A stretch of DNA of 64,000 nucleotides from Legionella impletisoli (GTDB taxonomy: Bacteria > Pseudomonadota > Gammaproteobacteria > Legionellales > Legionellaceae), in NCBI RefSeq assembly GCF_900639875.1, contig NZ_CAAAIA010000004.1, positions 62,001-126,000 of the forward strand, in the 5' to 3' direction. Below are positions 17,637 to 26,264 of this stretch, in pieces. Each line of letters begins with the position of its first letter. Position 1 is the stretch's first letter. The notes beneath the pieces are model-generated. The model was not told where the DNA came from. It saw nothing but the letters and a program-made list of their open reading frames with translations, and made no database searches. The translations under genes and the position numbers were made by a program.

Positions 17637-18547
17637 ATACCCCAGTATCTGCTGCCCTTGAGGCGACTAGGACTTATAAAGGCGAGTTGTGTTTGAATGA
17701 ACCCTTGGCGGACTACACGACTTGGCGAGTAGGAGGGCCTGCAAAATCTCTCTACAAACCAGCGGGTCTTGCTGATTTATCTGAGTTTTTAAAATCATTG
17801 CCACCTTCAGAACCTATCCTTTGGTTAGGTTTAGGAAGTAATAGTTTAATCCGAGATAAGGGGTTTTCCGGCACAGTTATCCTAACCCAAAACTGCTTGA
17901 ATGAGTTAACATTGCTCGATGACCAAACAATTCGGGTTGAAGCAGGTGTTTCCTGCGCTAAAATGGCTCGATTTTGTGCTCGCAATCAGCTTTCTGGCGG
18001 AGAATTTTGGGCAGGCATTCCTGGCACTATGGGTGGTGCATTGAGAATGAATGCAGGATGTTTTAATGGCGAAACCTGGAATCATGTGATCGAAGTTGAA
18101 ACCATCAATCGCTTTGGTGAAATTAAAAAGCGGTTGGTCAATGAATTTGAGGTTTCTTATCGTCAGGTTTTGGGATTAGCCGAAGAAGAATGGTTTGTTT
18201 CAGCGACGTGTCGTCTCCAGGCAGGGGATAAAGACACTTCATTGCAATTAATTAAAGATTTATTGGCTCGTCGGGCGGAAACACAGCCAACTAATGAATA
18301 TAATTGCGGCTCTGTTTTCCGTAATCCGCCAAATCATTATGCCGCTAAACTGATTGAAGCCACTGGCCTCAAAGGATATACCATAGGTGGAGCGCGAGTT
18401 TCGGAAAAACATGCCAACTTTATTATTAATACAGACGGTAAAGCTACGGCGCAAGACATCGAGCAGTTAATTAAAACCGTGCAAAACATTGTGAAAGAAA
18501 AAACAGCTTATGAGCTGATACGTGAAGTACATATCATCGGAGAATAA
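17633..18547 (+). CDS. murB: UDP-N-acetylenolpyruvoylglucosamine reductase
   Basis: 304-aa FAD enzyme that reduces UDP-GlcNAc-enolpyruvate to UDP-MurNAc with NADPH. The TTWRVGGPAK and GLGSNSL FAD-binding segments and the GIPGTMGGALRMNAG motif are present, and the C-terminal NCGSVFRNP segment carries the catalytic serine region. Length matches the shorter type II MurB. The GTG start overlaps the murC stop (GTGA), so the pair is translationally coupled. Confidence 0.93.
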   Translation: MNTPVSAALEATRTYKGELCLNEPLADYTTWRVGGPAKSLYKPAGLADLSEFLKSLPPSEPILWLGLGSNSLIRDKGFSGTVILTQNCLNELTLLDDQTIRVEAGVSCAKMARFCARNQLSGGEFWAGIPGTMGGALRMNAGCFNGETWNHVIEVETINRFGEIKKRLVNEFEVSYRQVLGLAEEEWFVSATCRLQAGDKDTSLQLIKDLLARRAETQPTNEYNCGSVFRNPPNHYAAKLIEATGLKGYTIGGARVSEKHANFIINTDGKATAQDIEQLIKTVQNIVKEKTAYELIREVHIIGE

Positions 18548-18550
18548 TAA

Positions 18551-19645
18551 ATGCCTAAGCCTATGACCGTGGTTTTACTCTATGGCGGTAAGTCTGGCGA
18601 ACATGAAATATCCTTAATTTCAGCCGCCTCCATTCTAAATCATTTAGATGCTGAGCGTTACCAAATTATTCCCGTTGGTATGGATAAAAATGGACATCTT
18701 TTTATTAATGAATATGAAGACCTATTGAATTATAAAGAATCACTTCCTGTGCAAACCAGTCATTCACGCCCTCTAGAGAGTTTAATCGTGAATGGTGCGC
18801 TTGCTCTAAAAGCAGATGTTGTTTTTCCTATAGTGCATGGTCCTTTATATGAGGATGGCTGCTTGCAAGGCGTGCTGGAGCTGGCAGATGTGGCTTATGT
18901 TGGCTGTGATGTTTTGGCGTCAGCACTAGGCATGGATAAAGACATCTCCCGGCGGTTAACTCGTGCTGAAGGTATTAAATCTGCCCGCTTTCAAACGTTC
19001 TCCTCACGTTTGTCTAATAAAGAAGCTGAAGCGTTCTGCTATGAAGTGTCATCACGTTTTGGCTGGCCGTTATTTGTAAAGCCTTGTTCAATGGGATCTA
19101 GTGTCGGAATTCACAAAGTGCATAACATGGAGGAGCTTTTAGCAGCAGTAAAAGATGCAGGGCGATTTGATACAGAAGTGGTGGTAGAAGAATTCATTAA
19201 GGGTCGGGAAATTGAACTGGCTGTGTTAGAGCACCATAATCCTTCTTCTCCTCCTAACGTTTCACTTCCAGGCGAAATTTGTGTCAAGCATCGCGATGGA
19301 TTTTATTCCTATACTGCGAAATATCTAGAAAGTAATATGACGGAGCTAAGCGTACCGGCTTTGCTCAGCGAATCTGTGATCAACCGTTTACAAACAGCGG
19401 CGCGTGAAATTTTCATGATACTGAAATGCAAAGGCATGGCTCGTGTTGATTTCTTCTATGATGAAGAAAACGATGAGATTTACTTTAACGAAATCAATAG
19501 CATTCCAGGATTTACCACCATCAGCATGTATCCCAAATTATGGGAAGCTTCTGGTTTAAGTTATAAAGATTTGCTAAACGAGTTAATTGAGCTTGCGCAA
19601 ATAGAACATCAAATCCGAAGACAATTGGTTACCCACTACCAATAA
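18551..19645 (+). CDS. ddl: D-alanine:D-alanine ligase
   Basis: 364-aa ATP-grasp enzyme that makes the D-Ala-D-Ala dipeptide used by MurF. Visible are the N-terminal [11 protein letters not shown] motif, the ATP-grasp lysine region ([15 protein letters not shown]) and the metal-binding [10 protein letters not shown] segment. It is longer than the roughly 305-aa DdlB usually found in the dcw cluster and looks more like the DdlA/VanA size class (about 360 aa). GGAGA lies 7 bases before the ATG, and murB ends 3 bases upstream. Confidence 0.93.
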   Translation: MPKPMTVVLLYGGKSGEHEISLISAASILNHLDAERYQIIPVGMDKNGHLFINEYEDLLNYKESLPVQTSHSRPLESLIVNGALALKADVVFPIVHGPLYEDGCLQGVLELADVAYVGCDVLASALGMDKDISRRLTRAEGIKSARFQTFSSRLSNKEAEAFCYEVSSRFGWPLFVKPCSMGSSVGIHKVHNMEELLAAVKDAGRFDTEVVVEEFIKGREIELAVLEHHNPSSPPNVSLPGEICVKHRDGFYSYTAKYLESNMTELSVPALLSESVINRLQTAAREIFMILKCKGMARVDFFYDEENDEIYFNEINSIPGFTTISMYPKLWEASGLSYKDLLNELIELAQIEHQIRRQLVTHYQ

Positions 19646-19878
19646 TCCGCTCAGGTTGTTACACTTTAGGTTTCAGGGTTAGGAATCAGGAATCAGGAAT
19701 CAGGAATCAGGAATCAGGAATCAGGGGTCAGGGGTCAGGGGTCAGGGGTCAGGGCCTCGCCCGTGAAGAGGGAGTGTGCGAAGTTAGAACTTAAGTGCGT
19801 GAAGCTAGACAAATCTAAAATTTCTGAAAGCTGATCCCTGAGACTTGACACCTCTTAAACATATCGTGGAACAACGGG
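19646..19878 (+). other. ddl-ftsQ spacer with G-rich repeat
   Basis: A 233-base non-coding interval inside an otherwise tightly packed cluster. It contains the heptamer array described separately, and CTGATCCCTGA (19831-19841), which can pair with any of the four G-rich repeat units if one G-U pair is allowed. I see no gene and no clear terminator in it. Confidence 0.7.
19681..19754 (+). repeat. Tandem heptamer array, six AGGAATC and four AGGGGTC
   Basis: Six perfect copies of AGGAATC (19681-19722) are followed directly by four perfect copies of AGGGGTC (19723-19750) and a partial AGGG. The second block gives four GGGG runs plus a fifth GGG separated by TCA, the pattern of an intramolecular G-quadruplex, on the coding strand and therefore also in the mRNA. 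Confidence 0.97.
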
Positions 19879-20598
19879 ATGGAATCGAGTAAAGGGCGAC
19901 TTCGCTATACAGGGCATCTAATACTTTTGATTATATGCGCCCTGTTACTTTCTTTGCGCCTGCTGTATTTGTTTCTTGCTGACTCATCACGTTTTCCCAT
20001 TAATACCATTAAAATTTCAGCTACTTATCAGCATATAAGCCGAGCACAACTTGAAACTATTTTATCGAATTATAGCGGGGCGAGTTATTTTACCTTAAGT
20101 ACGGGAGCCCTTTTCCAGCAATTGCGTGCACTAGATTGGACAGATCAAGTTGAAATTGATCGCATCTGGCCAGATACGCTTAAAATCACCTTAATTGAGA
20201 AAAAACCGGTAGCTATTTGGAACAATCAATTGATAACAGCTAAGGGCGAGTTTCTTGGAAATGACATTGCTTTGTACAGTTCGTCATTACCAAGGCTAAA
20301 TGGTCCCGAGAATCAGCAATTAGACGTCTTACAAAATTATCAAAAATTGAGTAAGCTATTAGCAACCAATGGTTTGAGTGCTTCTTCACTGCGATTGCGT
20401 GAAAACCAGGCTTGGGATCTAACGTTAACGAATGGCATTAAATTGCGTTTGGGCAAGCGGGATTTGGAACAGCGATTAGAGCGTTTTTGCCGTGCCTATC
20501 CTGCGGTTTTTGCAGATAAACAAGAGCAACTGTCTAGTGTTGATTTACGTTATGCGCGCGGTATGGCGGTGCAATGGAACCAACAAACGGGAAGATAA
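19879..20598 (+). CDS. ftsQ: Cell division protein FtsQ
   Basis: 239-aa bitopic divisome protein. It has an N-terminal membrane helix (about residues 14-34), then a POTRA domain (about 39-107, starting FPINTIKISATYQHI) and the FtsQ beta domain. It recruits and regulates FtsL/FtsB and the septal synthase in the periplasm. The stop codon overlaps the ftsA start (TAATG). The 5' region contains the G-rich repeat array instead of the usual tight junction to ddl. Confidence 0.88.
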   Translation: MESSKGRLRYTGHLILLIICALLLSLRLLYLFLADSSRFPINTIKISATYQHISRAQLETILSNYSGASYFTLSTGALFQQLRALDWTDQVEIDRIWPDTLKITLIEKKPVAIWNNQLITAKGEFLGNDIALYSSSLPRLNGPENQQLDVLQNYQKLSKLLATNGLSASSLRLRENQAWDLTLTNGIKLRLGKRDLEQRLERFCRAYPAVFADKQEQLSSVDLRYARGMAVQWNQQTGR

Positions 20599-21836
20599 TG
20601 GCTAAAAAATCTGAAAAAAATATCATCACTGGTCTCGATATCGGTACCTCTAAAGTGGTCGCCTTAGTGGGTGAGATTACACCAGATGGTTCTATCGAGA
20701 TTATTGGCATCGGCCGACATCCATCTCGAGGATTGAAACGTGGCGTTGTGGTTGATATTGAGGCAACGGTCAATTCAATCCAGCGAGCAGTTCAAGAAGC
20801 AGAACTCATGGCGGGATGCGAAGTTCGGTCGGTCTACACCGGAATAGCTGGAAGTCATATTCGCAGTTTGAATTCTCATGGAATTGTGGCCATTCGCGAT
20901 AAAGAGGTGACGCAGGTCGATATTGAACGCGTGATTGATGCAGCAAAAGCGGTGGTCATCCCGGCGGATCAAAAAATTCTTCATATTTTGCCACAAGAAT
21001 TTATCATCGATAATCAAGGAAGTATCCGAGAGCCGGTGGGTATGGCAGGGGTTCGTCTTGAAGCTCGTGTGCACATTGTAACCGGAGCGGTGAGTGCTGC
21101 ACAAAATATAGCGAAGTGTGTGAGACGATGTGGTCTTGAAGTGAATGATATTATTTTGGAACAACTAGCCTCCAGCCATGCCGTATTGACTGATGATGAG
21201 AAAGAACTAGGTGTCTGCTTAATTGATATTGGCGGTGGAACAACCGATATTGCAGTCTTTTTAGAAGGGGCTATTCAACATACCGCAGTCATTCCTATCG
21301 CTGGCGATCAAGTCACAAACGATATCGCGGTCGCACTCCGAACACCTAGCAAGGCCGCCGAAGCGATTAAACTGAGCTATGGTAGTGCTCTACCAGAATT
21401 CGCGAATGCTAATCAAATGATTGAGGTCTTAAGTGTCAATGAGAGGCCAGGGCGAAAAATTTCGGCGAAAGTTCTTTCCGATGTTGTATCAGCTCGTTAT
21501 GAAGAATTGTTTACTTTGGTTAGAAATGAATTGCGTCGCAGTGGTTTTGAAGATCTTATCGCTGCTGGGATGGTCTTAACTGGAGGAGCATCCAATGTGA
21601 AAGGTGCTATTGAATTAGCTGAAATCTGCTTTGAAATGCCCGTTCGCCATGGATGTGCTCACCAAATTGCTGGATTAAATGAAGCAGCAACGAATCCTTC
21701 CCTGGCTACTGGGGTTGGTTTGCTTTTACATGGGGTTCAACAGCAGTATGAAGGGGGATACAATGTTCCTGTATTAAAAGACAGTGCTACAGGAATATGG
21801 ACAAGAATGAAAAGCTGGTTCCAGGGGAATTTTTAG
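20598..21836 (+). CDS. ftsA: Cell division protein FtsA
   Basis: 412-aa actin-like ATPase that tethers FtsZ filaments to the membrane. The phosphate-1 motif LDIGTSKVVALVGE is at the N-terminus, the DIGGGTTDIAVF phosphate-2 motif is mid-protein, and a C-terminal amphipathic tail (WTRMKSWFQGNF) serves as the membrane-targeting helix. The frame extends to 20574, but ATG 20598 is preferred because it matches the usual length and has GGGAAG about 4-9 bases upstream. Confidence 0.95.
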   Translation: MAKKSEKNIITGLDIGTSKVVALVGEITPDGSIEIIGIGRHPSRGLKRGVVVDIEATVNSIQRAVQEAELMAGCEVRSVYTGIAGSHIRSLNSHGIVAIRDKEVTQVDIERVIDAAKAVVIPADQKILHILPQEFIIDNQGSIREPVGMAGVRLEARVHIVTGAVSAAQNIAKCVRRCGLEVNDIILEQLASSHAVLTDDEKELGVCLIDIGGGTTDIAVFLEGAIQHTAVIPIAGDQVTNDIAVALRTPSKAAEAIKLSYGSALPEFANANQMIEVLSVNERPGRKISAKVLSDVVSARYEELFTLVRNELRRSGFEDLIAAGMVLTGGASNVKGAIELAEICFEMPVRHGCAHQIAGLNEAATNPSLATGVGLLLHGVQQQYEGGYNVPVLKDSATGIWTRMKSWFQGNF

Positions 21837-21862
21837 AATAAAAAAACCGATGGCTGGTCAAT

Positions 21863-21892
21863 TTGCACCGCAATGAGAAATTGCTATACGAT
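21863..21892 (+). promoter_or_regulatory. Promoter candidate before ftsZ
   Basis: TTGCAC (21863-21868) and TATACG (21885-21890) are 16 bases apart, or TACGAT (21887-21892) at 18 bases. They lie in the 233-base ftsA-ftsZ interval. A separate ftsZ promoter would fit the high demand for FtsZ known in other bacteria. The match is moderate. Confidence 0.4.
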
Positions 21893-22069
21893 AGACTAGC
21901 TGTTTGGGATATAAGTGGTAAGAATTATTTTAATCTGAATAGGATGAGTTTATCCTATCGAATATTGTAGATGTGGGATGTCAGAAAATACCTAAAGCTG
22001 ATTGCAAAGAAGCGTTCAGCCTTTATTTTCAGGCCGCATAGGATCAACTTAACCACATGGGGTAAAGTA

Positions 22070-23251
22070 ATGTTTGAATTAATGGATAGCCAACAAGACA
22101 ATGCCGTTATCAAAGTTGTAGGTGTTGGGGGCGGCGGTGGAAATGCAGTAGAACACATGGTTGCTGAAAATATCGACGGAGTAGAATTTATCTGTGCGAA
22201 CACGGACGCACAAGCATTAAAAAATTCGAATGCTAAAATACATATTCAGTTAGGTGGAGAGCTTACTAAAGGATTAGGTGCTGGAGCAAATCCTCAAATC
22301 GGTCGAGAGGCGGCCGAAGAAGATCGTGAGCGAATTAAAGAAGTATTGCAAGGCGCTGATATGGTTTTCATTACCGCCGGCATGGGCGGAGGCACCGGTA
22401 CAGGAGCGGCTCCTGTATTTGCTGAAGTGGCGAAAGAACTAGGTATTTTAACGGTCGCTGTAGTCACCAAGCCCTTCTCTTTTGAAGGCAAGCAACGAGC
22501 CATGGCTGCTGAAGAGGGGATTCGTCGGCTTGCAGAGCATGTTGATTCCTTAATCACCATTCCAAACAATAAATTGCTGAGTGTGCTTGGTAAAAATATT
22601 AGCTTATTGAATGCGTTTAAAGCGGCTAATAATGTTTTACTCGGAGCAGTTAAGGGAATTGCTGATTTAATTACTCGCCCAGGATTAATTAACGTAGATT
22701 TTGCTGATGTGCGCACGGTTATGTCTGAAATGGGTATGGCGATGATGGGCACGGGTAACGCAAAGGGCGAGCAAAGAGCCCGTCAAGCGGCTGAAGCAGC
22801 GATTGCCTCTCCTCTTCTGGAAGATGTTAATTTCTCCGGTGCTCGAGGCATATTAGTAAATATTACTGCGGGACTCGATATGTCCATTGGTGAGTTTGAG
22901 GAAGTTGGCGATGTGGTTAAAGGCTTTATTTCCGATGACGCAACGGTGGTGGTAGGTACGGTGATTGATCCTGAAATGACCGAAGAGATGCGGGTTACCG
23001 TCATCGTCACGGGACTAGGAGATGCACGTCGTCAAAATCAACAGCAATCCGCTGCCGGTAAAGCGCGCTTGTTAGAAACTCGCCGAGGTGATGGTTCTTT
23101 GGATTACGAACAACTGGATCGCCCCGCTGTGATGCGTAAACAAGCAGCTGCGACAGCACCTGCACCATCTGCTAAAACAAATGCCGATACCATTCCTGAT
23201 GTGGATTATCTTGATATTCCTGCTTTTTTACGTCGGCAAGAAGAGGTCTAA
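22070..23251 (+). CDS. ftsZ: Cell division GTPase FtsZ
   Basis: 393-aa tubulin homologue that forms the Z-ring. The N-terminus reads [20 protein letters not shown], the GTP signature [10 protein letters not shown] is present, and the C-terminal peptide ([14 protein letters not shown]) that binds FtsA and ZipA is intact. The open frame extends to 21971, but the extra 33 residues are basic and unlike FtsZ. ATG 22070 has GGGG 8-12 bases upstream and matches the usual start. It is preceded by its own promoter region. Confidence 0.97.
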   Translation: MFELMDSQQDNAVIKVVGVGGGGGNAVEHMVAENIDGVEFICANTDAQALKNSNAKIHIQLGGELTKGLGAGANPQIGREAAEEDRERIKEVLQGADMVFITAGMGGGTGTGAAPVFAEVAKELGILTVAVVTKPFSFEGKQRAMAAEEGIRRLAEHVDSLITIPNNKLLSVLGKNISLLNAFKAANNVLLGAVKGIADLITRPGLINVDFADVRTVMSEMGMAMMGTGNAKGEQRARQAAEAAIASPLLEDVNFSGARGILVNITAGLDMSIGEFEEVGDVVKGFISDDATVVVGTVIDPEMTEEMRVTVIVTGLGDARRQNQQQSAAGKARLLETRRGDGSLDYEQLDRPAVMRKQAAATAPAPSAKTNADTIPDVDYLDIPAFLRRQEEV

Positions 23252-23582
23252 TCTTATAAAAAAGGACATGGATCTCAGGGTAAACGCATCTAATAGCATG
23301 TATAAAATCAAAATGTTTATGTTCCTCACTTTAAGGGCGAAATCCAGCTCCAAACTTCACTCAAGATTGACTGGACGCCCTGCATAAAGCAGGGCAAGTA
23401 AGTAAAAAAGCATGTAAGGTTCCAAAATTAGATGTGTGTGCCCTGCTTGGGCCGTTTTTATTTTGAATCATAAAGCTACATGCGCTATACTGTTAAAAAA
23501 ATTAGACTAATCAATAAATTGTTGATAGTATTTCGGGGTTTTGCGCCAGCAAATTTAGGTCAGCTTATAAGGTGAGCACTGA
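23252..23582 (+). other. ftsZ-lpxC interval with competing hairpins
   Basis: A 331-base interval with no convincing gene. GCCCTGC (23377-23383) can pair with GCAGGGC (23389-23395). The segment AAGCAGGGC (23387-23395) can instead pair with GCCCTGCTT (23440-23448), and that third segment can form a weak GCCC/GGGC hairpin ahead of CGTTTTTATTTT. This resembles an attenuator layout. A good promoter for lpxC follows at 23463. Confidence 0.45.
23463..23491 (+). promoter_or_regulatory. Promoter candidate for lpxC
   Basis: TTGAAT (23463-23468) and TATACT (23486-23491) are separated by exactly 17 bases, each with one or two changes from consensus. The predicted start near 23498 leaves a leader of about 85 bases before the ATG at 23583. 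Confidence 0.65.
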
Positions 23583-24497
23583 ATGATAAAACAACGTACT
23601 CCGAAGAAAGTGATACAAGCGACAGGTGTCGGCTTGCATTCTGGTGATAAAGTGCTCTTAACCTTACGACCAGCACCCATTAATACCGGCATTGTTTTTC
23701 GTCGCACCGATCTTTCTCCGGCTGTTGAAATTTCTGCATCTTATGAAAATGTTTGCGATACGATGTTATGTACTTCGTTGCAACAAAATGGTGTCAAGGT
23801 TGCAACCGTCGAACATCTATTATCCGCTTTCGCGGGGCTTGGTATAGATAATGCATATGTAGATATCAATGCTCCTGAGATACCTATTATGGATGGGAGT
23901 GCCGCGCCTTTTGTGTTTCTCATACAGTCTGCTGGCATTCGTGAGCAAAGTGCCGCAAAGCGCTTTATCCGAATTTTAAAACCTATTCGCATTGAAGAAC
24001 AAGGAAAATACGTCCAATTCCTTCCTTATAATGGCTATAAGGTTTCGTTTAAAATCGATTTTGATCATCCAGTTTTTAATAATAGACCTCAAACTGCCGA
24101 ATTTAATTTTTCTACCACGTCTTATGTTAAAGAGGTTTGTCGTGCCCGTACCTTTGGCTTTCTATCTGATTATGAGAAATTAAGAGAAAATGATTTGGCA
24201 CGAGGAGGCAGTTTAGATAATGCGATCGTCGTGGATGATTACCGCGTATTAAATGAAGATGGTTTGCGGTTTGATGATGAGTTTGTAAAGCATAAAGTGC
24301 TGGATGCCATTGGTGATTTATATCTTTTAGGTTCGGGTTTGATTGGGGCATTTGAGGGGTATAAATCAGGCCACGAGTTAAACAATAAACTTCTATGTGA
24401 GCTCATGGCTAGACAGGATGCTTGGGAGTATACCTATTTCGACGCGGAAAATTATCAACCTGCAATCCCTACAGGATTAATTCCAATGGAAGTGTAG
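23583..24497 (+). CDS. lpxC: UDP-3-O-acyl-N-acetylglucosamine deacetylase
   Basis: 304-aa zinc deacetylase that catalyses the committed step of lipid A synthesis. His78 lies in the EHLLSAF motif, and the [14 protein letters not shown] motif supplies the second histidine and the aspartate zinc ligands. Length matches E. coli LpxC (305 aa). GGTGAG lies 6 bases before the ATG. Placement after ftsZ is the standard dcw end. The protein lacks a long C-terminal degradation tail rich in Ala, so FtsH control may differ from E. coli; that is inference. Confidence 0.96.
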   Translation: MIKQRTPKKVIQATGVGLHSGDKVLLTLRPAPINTGIVFRRTDLSPAVEISASYENVCDTMLCTSLQQNGVKVATVEHLLSAFAGLGIDNAYVDINAPEIPIMDGSAAPFVFLIQSAGIREQSAAKRFIRILKPIRIEEQGKYVQFLPYNGYKVSFKIDFDHPVFNNRPQTAEFNFSTTSYVKEVCRARTFGFLSDYEKLRENDLARGGSLDNAIVVDDYRVLNEDGLRFDDEFVKHKVLDAIGDLYLLGSGLIGAFEGYKSGHELNNKLLCELMARQDAWEYTYFDAENYQPAIPTGLIPMEV

Positions 24498-24580
24498 ACA
24501 CGGTCGCTCTTAATATTCAAACTATCTGAAGGAAGATTGATTAGGCCGTAGGAATAAATTCTAAACAGGCCCTTGAGAAT

Positions 24581-24913
24581 TCAATGTAATTTTTTCCCAT
24601 TCGGTACTTTAGGTTCCGCCGTAATTAAGCAAATATCACCATTAGCATCAGAAAAGCCGACGAGTAAAAACTGAGAAATAAATCCAGCAATATTTTTTTC
24701 ACCTAGATTCACACATCCGACGATTGAGCGACCAACGAGTGATTCTGGGGTATAATGTTTAGTTACTTGAGCAGAAGTTTGTAGAATGCCTATTTCTTTG
24801 CCAAAGTCTGCCCATATTTTATATGCGGGCTTCTTAGCTTTTGGGAATGCTTCGGCTTTAATGATTGTTCCTGAGCGTAGATCAACGGCTTCAAACGCCT
24901 CATAAGTTATCAT
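24581..24913 (-). CDS. csaA: CsaA-like tRNA-binding domain protein
   Basis: 110-aa protein that is a single OB-fold tRNA-binding domain, as in CsaA and the C-terminus of bacterial MetRS. It begins MITYEAFEAVDLRSGTI and contains the KIWADFG, QVTKHYTPESLVGR and GCVNLGEKNIAGF segments typical of CsaA. CsaA of Bacillus has been described as an export-related chaperone; here the function is known only by family. The start at 24913 is supported by GGAGAC upstream and overlaps the preceding DciA-like gene by 14 bases, so the two are coupled. Confidence 0.85.
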   Translation of the reverse strand: MITYEAFEAVDLRSGTIIKAEAFPKAKKPAYKIWADFGKEIGILQTSAQVTKHYTPESLVGRSIVGCVNLGEKNIAGFISQFLLVGFSDANGDICLITAEPKVPNGKKLH

Positions 24914-25343
24914 TTTTTGTCTCCTTAAAACCACCTAATTTATACAATGCTTCTTTCAACTCGAGATGTTTTACCCGATGAGCTCGTTTAATAATATCTT
25001 GTCGAGCGTTTTCTGAAATAGAAAGGTTTCTTTTTTGTTTTTTTTCAACGGTACTGTCTAAAATGGCAATTTCTAATTTAATGGAAGTCAGCTGAAATAG
25101 TCCAGCCTCTCGCCTTAAAGTATCGCGAAGCTCAGGAAGGCTATAACGAAGCTCTGAGCCCCAGATTGGCTCCGTTAATATTAATTTAAGACATCCGTTC
25201 TTAAAGTTCCCAACATAGCAGTGGTCCTTCATTGAAGCGGGTAGGTATGTTTTGACCATCTGATTTATCGACTCGAGCTTCAAGGCATGATTACAAATTT
25301 CCTGTAGCTTAGAATTAAGGCAGCGATTAATAGAACGAATCAT
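24900..25343 (-). CDS. dciA: DciA-like (DUF721) protein
   Basis: 147-aa DUF721 family protein. The N-terminal ~95 residues carry the family fold (VGNFKNGCLKLILTEPIWGSELRYSLPELRDTLR). The C-terminal ~50 residues are charged and probably flexible. DUF721 proteins were identified as DciA, the loader or operator of replicative helicase DnaB in bacteria lacking DnaC. It sits near lpxC, as in several other gammaproteobacteria, but in the opposite direction. The C-terminal arrangement is consistent with a DnaB-interaction tail; this is inference. Confidence 0.75.
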   Translation of the reverse strand: MIRSINRCLNSKLQEICNHALKLESINQMVKTYLPASMKDHCYVGNFKNGCLKLILTEPIWGSELRYSLPELRDTLRREAGLFQLTSIKLEIAILDSTVEKKQKRNLSISENARQDIIKRAHRVKHLELKEALYKLGGFKETKNDNL

Positions 25344-25389
25344 AAAACACCACTTGAGTAGAAAAAACGTCTAAATAAAGTTCGCCTTT

Positions 25390-25598
25390 TATTAAGGATC
25401 AGGGCAAGCTCATGAGTGAGTACAAATTCCTCTTAATGCCGCCGCACGATACTTCGTGTGCAGTATCCTTTGTTTTGAGGCTCCTAGCATGGATCCTGCG
25501 GTCAAGCCGCAGGACGTTGAAGTATATAACAGATATTATATTTACACGATGAAATAGTTACTTTTTGATCACTCATGCGTTTGCCCTGTATTAAGGAT
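25390..25598. mobile_element. MITE-like element with 10-bp target duplication
   Basis: The element spans 25400-25588. The left end CAGGGCAAGCTCATGAGTGA (25400-25419) and the right end (25569-25588, reading TCACTCATGCGTTTGCCCTG) are inverted repeats matching at 18 of 20 positions. TATTAAGGAT occurs immediately outside both ends (25390-25399 and 25589-25598), a perfect 10-bp direct repeat as left by transposition. The interior has no open frame for a transposase but has a perfect 8-bp hairpin (25494-25514). It therefore looks non-autonomous. No related insertion sequence is in this window. Confidence 0.85.
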
Positions 25599-25760
25599 AA
25601 GTATAAAATAATAACTAATTTTCATGTGTATCAGTGTAATATACCCATGACCAATGAAAATACGATTTTTACTTCTACGTTTTGCGACTTGTTCGTAAAA
25701 TCCAGAAGATCTAGCAACGTCGTTGGATCCCGCGGATAAACCTTGGAATGTAATAGTCAG

Positions 25761-25778
25761 GTTTGCGCATGCGCAAAC
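25761..25778. promoter_or_regulatory. Perfect 18-bp palindrome GTTTGCGCATGCGCAAAC
   Basis: An uninterrupted 18-bp palindrome 63 bases before the PH-domain gene start. Length, symmetry and position suit a dimeric regulator site, but it could also be a cruciform or part of the neighbouring hairpin cluster. No regulator can be named. Confidence 0.5.
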
Positions 25779-25785
25779 ACTAAAC

Positions 25786-25807
25786 AGGGTTATTTTAACC
25801 CTTATTT
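25786..25807 (+). terminator. Hairpin with T-rich tail
   Basis: AGGGTTA (25786-25792) and TAACCCT (25796-25802) pair around a TTT loop and are followed by TATTTTG. It lies directly before the PH-domain gene at 25842, so if it terminates it would act on transcripts entering from upstream. Confidence 0.4.
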
Positions 25808-25841
25808 TGATAGGTTGCGAATGCATAATTAAGGGTGTTAA

Positions 25842-26264
25842 ATGGCGGAAAATCAAATCGTGTATCAAGCAAGACTTCACTGGGTTTTATTTTTATGGCC
25901 GTTGATATTATTAGGAGGGGCTGGATACGTTGCTTATGCCTATGAATTCATTCGACAACCAGCGTTATATGTAGGACTTATTGCCGTTGTTTGGTTTTTA
26001 GTCATGTGGGCTAATTATGAGTTTTCTCTACTGACTATTAAAAACAAACAAGTCATTTTAAAAACGGGAATTTTAGTGCGTAAAACCATTGACATTCCTA
26101 TGAGTAAAATCGAAAGCATTGATATTAGCCAATCCATTTTTGGAAGCCTTTTGCATTATGGCTCTCTAGTCATCACAGGAACAGGTGGGACAAGACAAAT
26201 GGTTAATTATATTAATAAGCCTTTAACTTGTCGCCGATATATTGAACAACAAATGCATGATTGA
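25842..26264 (+). CDS. Bacterial PH-domain (YdbS/DUF304-like) membrane protein
   Basis: 140-aa protein. Two adjacent membrane helices (about residues 13-33 and 40-60) precede a bacterial PH domain (about 65-138, including LTIKNKQVILKTGILVRKT and the ITGTGGTRQMVNYI strand). Relatives are small inner-membrane proteins of unknown role. The ATG follows AAGGGTG. It overlaps the next gene by 8 bases, so the two are likely made together. Confidence 0.75.
   Translation: MAENQIVYQARLHWVLFLWPLILLGGAGYVAYAYEFIRQPALYVGLIAVVWFLVMWANYEFSLLTIKNKQVILKTGILVRKTIDIPMSKIESIDISQSIFGSLLHYGSLVITGTGGTRQMVNYINKPLTCRRYIEQQMHD

Larger units (their letters stand above)
25344..25841. other. Gene-free stretch with mobile element and palindromes
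   Basis: About 500 bases between the leftward dciA and the rightward PH-domain gene. It holds a 189-bp inverted-repeat element with flanking duplication (25390-25598), an 18-bp perfect palindrome (25761-25778), and a 7-bp-stem hairpin with a T-rich tail (25786-25807). A 103-codon frame on the minus strand (25569-25880) crosses the element end and both palindromes and is not credible. Confidence 0.7.

Noticed and set aside
19681-19754. CRISPR-like array
   Set aside because: Units are 7 bases with no spacers; this is a simple tandem repeat, and no cas genes are nearby.
25569-25880. 103-codon minus-strand frame
   Set aside because: It spans the mobile-element end, two palindromes and the start of the PH-domain gene, with no ribosome site.
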